Below, one piece after another: positions 60,238 to 64,000 of a stretch of 64,000 nucleotides of DNA (its first letter is position 1; every line of letters begins with the position of its first letter). The stretch spans positions 124,001 to 188,000 of the forward strand of contig NZ_FOXY01000007.1 in NCBI RefSeq assembly GCF_900115865.1, in the 5' to 3' direction. Both the position numbers and the translations under genes were made by a program. The DNA is from Donghicola eburneus. GTDB lineage: Bacteria > Pseudomonadota > Alphaproteobacteria > Rhodobacterales > Rhodobacteraceae. Under the pieces are notes generated by a model. It was not told where the DNA came from, made no database searches, and saw nothing but the letters and a program-made list of their open reading frames with translations.

Positions 60238-62040
60238 ATGGCACGAGCTCCTGTTTTGAACGCGCAGCAAGCGGAACGCGAGAAATCCAAGCGTGTGGGC
60301 GCGTTACGCGCGCTCTTTCCCTTTCTGGCGCCATACAAAGGGCTCGCTGGTTTTGCCCTGATCGCACTGGTTCTGACGGCGTCGATTTCGCTGATGCTGC
60401 CTTTGGCTGTGCGCCGCGTGGTCGACAATTTCGGCGCGCAGGACGGGGGGATGCTGAACCTGTATTTCAGCGCTGCACTGGTGCTGGCTGGATTGTTGGC
60501 CGTGGGTACGGCACTGCGCTATGCGTTGGTGACGCGGCTAGGGGAGCGCGTGGTCGCGGATATCCGCAAAGCTGTCTTTGGCCGCATGGTCGGGATGAGC
60601 CCCGCCTTTTACGAAAACATCATGACTGGCGAAGTGCTGAGCCGGATTACCACGGACACGACGCTGATCTTATCGGTCATCGGGTCTTCGATAAGTGTGG
60701 CGTTGCGGAACGTGCTGATCCTGTTTGGCGGCCTTATCCTGATGCTTGCGACGTCGGCCAAGCTGACGGCGCTGGTACTGCTGATTGTACCGCTGGTCTT
60801 GGTGCCGATCCTGACTCTGGGCCGTAAGCTGCGCGTGCTGAGCCGTGAAAACCAAGACTGGATCGCGACCAGCTCTGGCGAGGCGTCCGAAGTGCTGCTC
60901 TCGGTTCAGACCGTTCAGGCATTTACCGCCGAAGCAGCAAGCCGCGATCACTTTGGCGAGGTAACTGAAAAGTCTTTTGACGCCGCACGTCGCCGGATCA
61001 CCACGCGCTCTTTCATGACGGCTATTGTGATCTTTCTCGTGTTCGCGGGGGTTGTCGGGGTGCTGTGGATTGGTGCGTTGGACGTCCGCGCGGGTCAGAT
61101 GTCCGCAGGGGCCTTGGTGCAGTTCGTGATTTACTCGGTCATGGTTGCGGGCTCCGTCGGCGCCCTATCCGAAATCTGGAGCGAACTGCAGCGTGCCGCA
61201 GGTGCGACCGAACGTTTGGTCGAATTGCTTCATGCTGACGATGCTGTAGTTGACCCCGACGCACCGGTCTCTTTGCCCGCCCCGGTCAAAGGCGAGATCA
61301 CCTTTGATCATGTAAGCTTTACCTATCCCGCGCGCCCTGACGCACCCGCGCTGCGCGACCTGTCTTTGCGTGTCAAAGCAGGGGAAACTGTAGCGCTGGT
61401 GGGCCCTTCTGGCGCGGGCAAATCTACTGTGATCCAGTTGTTGGAACGCTTCTACGACCCGACCGCGGGTCAGGTCATGCTAGACGGCGTGGCCTTGGAG
61501 ACGCTCAGCCGCGATGCGTTCCGCCGACACATGGCGCTGGTCCCGCAAGATCCGGTGATCTTTGCGGCATCGGCACGAGAGAACATCCGCTTTGGTCGCC
61601 CCGATGCAACGGATGCCGAGGTCGAAGCCGCCGCCAAAGCTGCCGCTGCCCATGACTTCATCAGCGCGTTACCCGATGGGTACGACACCTATGTTGGCGA
61701 ACGAGGCGTCATGCTGTCCGGTGGTCAAAAGCAGCGCATCGCGATCGCTCGCGCTATCCTACGCGACGCGCCGGTCCTGCTTCTGGACGAAGCCACCAGC
61801 GCCTTGGATGCCGAATCCGAACGTCTGGTGCAGGCGGCGGTGGACGAGCTGTCCAAGGATCGCACCACCATTGTCGTCGCGCACCGTTTGGCAACTGTTA
61901 AAAAAGCTGACCGGATCGTCGTGCTGGAAGACGGGCAGATTGTTGCGCAGGGCACCCACGAAGAACTGGTCGCCGCTGATGGTCTCTATGCAAAACTAGC
62001 GCGTTTGCAGTTCACCGATGGCTTTTCAGGAGAAAAGTAA
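60238..62040 (+). CDS. ABC transporter, fused permease and ATPase (MsbA-like half transporter)
   Basis: 600 aa. Six membrane segments in the N-terminal 320 residues (for example FALIALVLTASISLMLPLAV, AIVIFLVFAGVVGVLWIGAL). ATPase domain: Walker A GPSGAGKST (about 388-396), Q-loop VPQDP, signature LSGGQKQR (about 489-496), Walker B VLLLDEATSALD, and the H-loop HR. It forms homodimers exporting lipids, drugs or peptides; GERVVADIRKAVFGRMVGMSPAFYE is the usual coupling region. GGAGG is five bases before ATG. Confidence 0.93.
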   Translation: MARAPVLNAQQAEREKSKRVGALRALFPFLAPYKGLAGFALIALVLTASISLMLPLAVRRVVDNFGAQDGGMLNLYFSAALVLAGLLAVGTALRYALVTRLGERVVADIRKAVFGRMVGMSPAFYENIMTGEVLSRITTDTTLILSVIGSSISVALRNVLILFGGLILMLATSAKLTALVLLIVPLVLVPILTLGRKLRVLSRENQDWIATSSGEASEVLLSVQTVQAFTAEAASRDHFGEVTEKSFDAARRRITTRSFMTAIVIFLVFAGVVGVLWIGALDVRAGQMSAGALVQFVIYSVMVAGSVGALSEIWSELQRAAGATERLVELLHADDAVVDPDAPVSLPAPVKGEITFDHVSFTYPARPDAPALRDLSLRVKAGETVALVGPSGAGKSTVIQLLERFYDPTAGQVMLDGVALETLSRDAFRRHMALVPQDPVIFAASARENIRFGRPDATDAEVEAAAKAAAAHDFISALPDGYDTYVGERGVMLSGGQKQRIAIARAILRDAPVLLLDEATSALDAESERLVQAAVDELSKDRTTIVVAHRLATVKKADRIVVLEDGQIVAQGTHEELVAADGLYAKLARLQFTDGFSGEK

Positions 62041-62158
62041 CGCTACGGCGCAACAAGTTTATCTTTCGTTGCGTAAGTCTTGCGCCGCGCCGCTGCTCCG
62101 CTCACATTGATAGGTGGGAGACAAGAAATCTGCGACCAAGCAGGTTCAGGGAGGAAGC

Positions 62159-64000
62159 ATGCCATACGCGTCGTATGCAGATCGCGCTGCGATCGAAACA
62201 GAAATGCCTTGGGCGGACAGGGATGTGCCCAAGACTATGTACAAACTGCTGGAACGCACCAAAGAGCAGTTTGGCAAACGTCCGGCGGTCAGTTTCCAGC
62301 TGACCTCTAGCCCCAAAGACGCGGGCGAAACCCTGACTTGGGCGCAGCTGTTCGAAAAAGTCACCCAGACCGCGAACCTGCTGCGCAGCCTGCGCGTGGG
62401 TCCGAATGATACGGTCGCATTTCTGCTGCCCAACTGTTCCGAGACGGTTATGGCGCTGCTCGGTGGGATGGTCGCAGGGATCGCGAACCCCATCAACCCG
62501 CTGCTGGAGCCAGAGCAAATCTCGGCCATTCTGCGCGAGACGAATGCCAAGGTGCTGGTGACGCTACGGGCTTTTCCCAAGACAGACATCGCGCACAAGG
62601 CGGCCGAAGCCGTGCGCTTTGCGCCGAACGTGCATACGGTGCTCGAGGTTGATCTGCTGCGCTACCTTAGCCCGCCGAAGTCTTGGATTGTGCCTTTGAT
62701 CCGTCCCAAGGCGCCGGATTATGCCCACGCGGACGTGCTGAATTTCAACAAGGCGATCGCCAAGCAGAGTACGAACCTGGATTTCGAGGACACCGACGAG
62801 GACCGCGTCGCTGCGTACTTCCATACGGGCGGGACCACGGGTATGCCCAAGGTCGCGCAGCACAAATATTCGGGCATGATCTACAACGGCTGGCTCGGGG
62901 CCAAGCTGCTGTTCTCGTCCGATGACAACGTGATCTGCCCGCTTCCGCTGTTCCACGTCTTTGCTGTGCACCCGATTATGATGTCCATGATGTCGAGCGG
63001 GGCGCACGTGATCTTTCCCACGCCTGCGGGATATCGAGGCGAGGGCGTTTTCGACAATTTCTGGAAGCTGGTCGAGCGGTGGCAGGTCACCTTTATGATC
63101 ACCGTGCCGACGGCTGTGTCCGCGCTGATGCAGCGCCCCGTGGATGCGGATATCTCTTCGCTGAAAACAGCATTCTCGGGATCTGCGCCCATGCCGCTTG
63201 AGCTGTTCAAACGGTTCGAAAGCGCGTGCGGCGTGTCGATCTGCGAGGGGTATGGCCTGACCGAGGCGACCTGCCTCGTGTCGATCAACCCGCCTGCGGG
63301 GGAAAAACGCGTGGGCTCTGTCGGCATTCCGTTTCCCTACACTGACGTCAAAATTCTGCGCCACGGTCCCGATGGCCCGATTGAGTGCGGTATCGAAGAG
63401 GTTGGCGAAATCTGCGTTGCGAACCCCGGTGTCTACGCGGGCTCGACTTATACCGAGGCGGACAAGAACGCCGATCTGTTTCATTACGACTGCTATCTGC
63501 GCACAGGCGATCTGGGGCGTTTGGATGCGGATGGCTACCTGTGGATCACCGGTCGTGCCAAGGATCTGATCATTCGTGGGGGCCACAACATTGACCCCGC
63601 CGAAATCGAAGAGGCGCTGTTGACCCACCCCGCCGTTGCCTTTGCAGGCGCGATTGGTCAGCCGGACGCGCATTCTGGCGAGATGCCCTGCGCCTACGTG
63701 GAGTTGGTGGATAATGCAGAGGTCACGTGCGAGGAACTGCTCGCCCACGCCAAAAAGCATATCCACGAGCGTGCTGCATGCCCAAAGCATCTGGAAATTC
63801 TGCCGGAACTGCCCAAGACGGCGGTGGGTAAGGTCTTTAAACCGGACCTGCGCAAAAGCGCGATCAAGAGAATTTATAATGCCGCGCTGACCGGAACAGG
63901 TGCCGAGGTGATCGAAGTTATAGACGATAAACGTCGCGGGCTGACGGCACGCCTGCAGCGCTCAGACTCGACAGATACCAAGGCGGTCGAGGCGGCACTG
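62159..64000 (+). CDS. Acyl-CoA synthetase (AMP-forming), 3' end beyond the window
   Basis: 614 codons are present without a stop. AMP-binding superfamily: YFHTGGTTGMPKVAQH (about 222-237, P-loop), FSGSAPMPLELFKRF, EGYGLTEATCLVSINPP (about 362-378), YLRTGDLGRLDADGYLWITGRAKDLIIRGGHNIDPAEIE (about 446-484), and the C-terminal lysine in LPKTAVGKVFK. It activates a fatty or other carboxylic acid to acyl-CoA. The group with opening ASYADRAAIETEMPW is common in Rhodobacteraceae as fadD-like genes. GGGAGGAAG precedes the ATG at 62159. Supplies substrate for the fad operon (inference). Confidence 0.9.
   Translation, partial: MPYASYADRAAIETEMPWADRDVPKTMYKLLERTKEQFGKRPAVSFQLTSSPKDAGETLTWAQLFEKVTQTANLLRSLRVGPNDTVAFLLPNCSETVMALLGGMVAGIANPINPLLEPEQISAILRETNAKVLVTLRAFPKTDIAHKAAEAVRFAPNVHTVLEVDLLRYLSPPKSWIVPLIRPKAPDYAHADVLNFNKAIAKQSTNLDFEDTDEDRVAAYFHTGGTTGMPKVAQHKYSGMIYNGWLGAKLLFSSDDNVICPLPLFHVFAVHPIMMSMMSSGAHVIFPTPAGYRGEGVFDNFWKLVERWQVTFMITVPTAVSALMQRPVDADISSLKTAFSGSAPMPLELFKRFESACGVSICEGYGLTEATCLVSINPPAGEKRVGSVGIPFPYTDVKILRHGPDGPIECGIEEVGEICVANPGVYAGSTYTEADKNADLFHYDCYLRTGDLGRLDADGYLWITGRAKDLIIRGGHNIDPAEIEEALLTHPAVAFAGAIGQPDAHSGEMPCAYVELVDNAEVTCEELLAHAKKHIHERAACPKHLEILPELPKTAVGKVFKPDLRKSAIKRIYNAALTGTGAEVIEVIDDKRRGLTARLQRSDSTDTKAVEAAL

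Overview
The window is chromosomal DNA of an alphaproteobacterium, most likely a marine Rhodobacteraceae (Roseobacter-group) species. The evidence is high GC, GcrA, DUF1467, DUF6455 and other Rhodobacteraceae-type small proteins, a VPLPA-CTERM protein, an acyl-CoA dehydrogenase close to the DmdC group, and the intergenic repeat whose core reads AAATACTCCGGGGGAG. No rRNA, prophage, insertion sequence, integrase, toxin-antitoxin locus or CRISPR array was seen. The content is core metabolism and housekeeping in short operons, with one tRNA-Gly(TCC).

Layout. 1-8.9 kb: end of a possible reductase gene, a GNAT acetyltransferase, aspS, a DUF1800/DUF1501 secretion-type pair, a response regulator, methylmalonyl-CoA epimerase with DUF1467, and an EI24 membrane protein with a nitroreductase. 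9-16.4 kb: a class II deacetylase, DUF167, an M48 lipoprotein, DUF6455, a YigZ-like protein, a VPLPA-CTERM protein, rimO, gcrA and an ABC-2 permease. 16.6-24.4 kb: argD-argF, gnd, an alpha/beta hydrolase, phnA and lepA; three copies of a long palindromic repeat lie here. 24.7-34.3 kb: a low-molecular-weight phosphatase, cobB, a copper-chaperone pair, rpmB, meaB, hrpB, glyA, nadK and a frameshifted DUF4396 gene. 34.4-38.8 kb: prpE and maeB. 39.0-43.6 kb: a tightly overlapping nucleoside-salvage operon cdd-deoA-deoB-add-upp. 43.6-45.8 kb: a SPOR protein and a one-TM protein that looks like a degenerate M48 peptidase. 46.0-53.4 kb: a MerR-controlled beta-oxidation operon (merR, acyl-CoA dehydrogenase, small genes, gst, fadA, fadJ) next to a second merR. 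53.5-64 kb: two PaaI-type thioesterases with a MATE pump, a 5'-nucleotidase, DUF952-pyrD, a YedK/HMCES protein, tRNA-Gly, DUF2218, an ABC exporter and a truncated acyl-CoA synthetase.

Functional threads. Propionate use is spread over three loci: prpE makes propionyl-CoA, mce interconverts methylmalonyl-CoA epimers and meaB protects the mutase. prpE is preceded by three TTTGCAAA palindromes, the motif attributed to the PccR/ScfR family of short-chain acyl-CoA regulators. Fatty-acid degradation genes form one unidirectional run headed by a MerR-family gene whose promoter shows the MerR hallmark, a 19-bp spacer, and carries a TTGACGTTTACGTAAA palindromic site. Nucleoside salvage genes are translationally coupled.

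No clearly new multi-gene system is evident. The items most worth a second look are the regulatory sites of prpE and of the beta-oxidation operon, the two related intergenic repeats (long hairpin form and short head-only form), the hairpin that buries the Shine-Dalgarno of the SPOR gene, the DUF4396 frameshift, the HExxH-less M48-like protein and a possible ribbon-helix-helix protein inside the beta-oxidation operon. All assignments were made by eye from motifs and remembered families; no database search was run.
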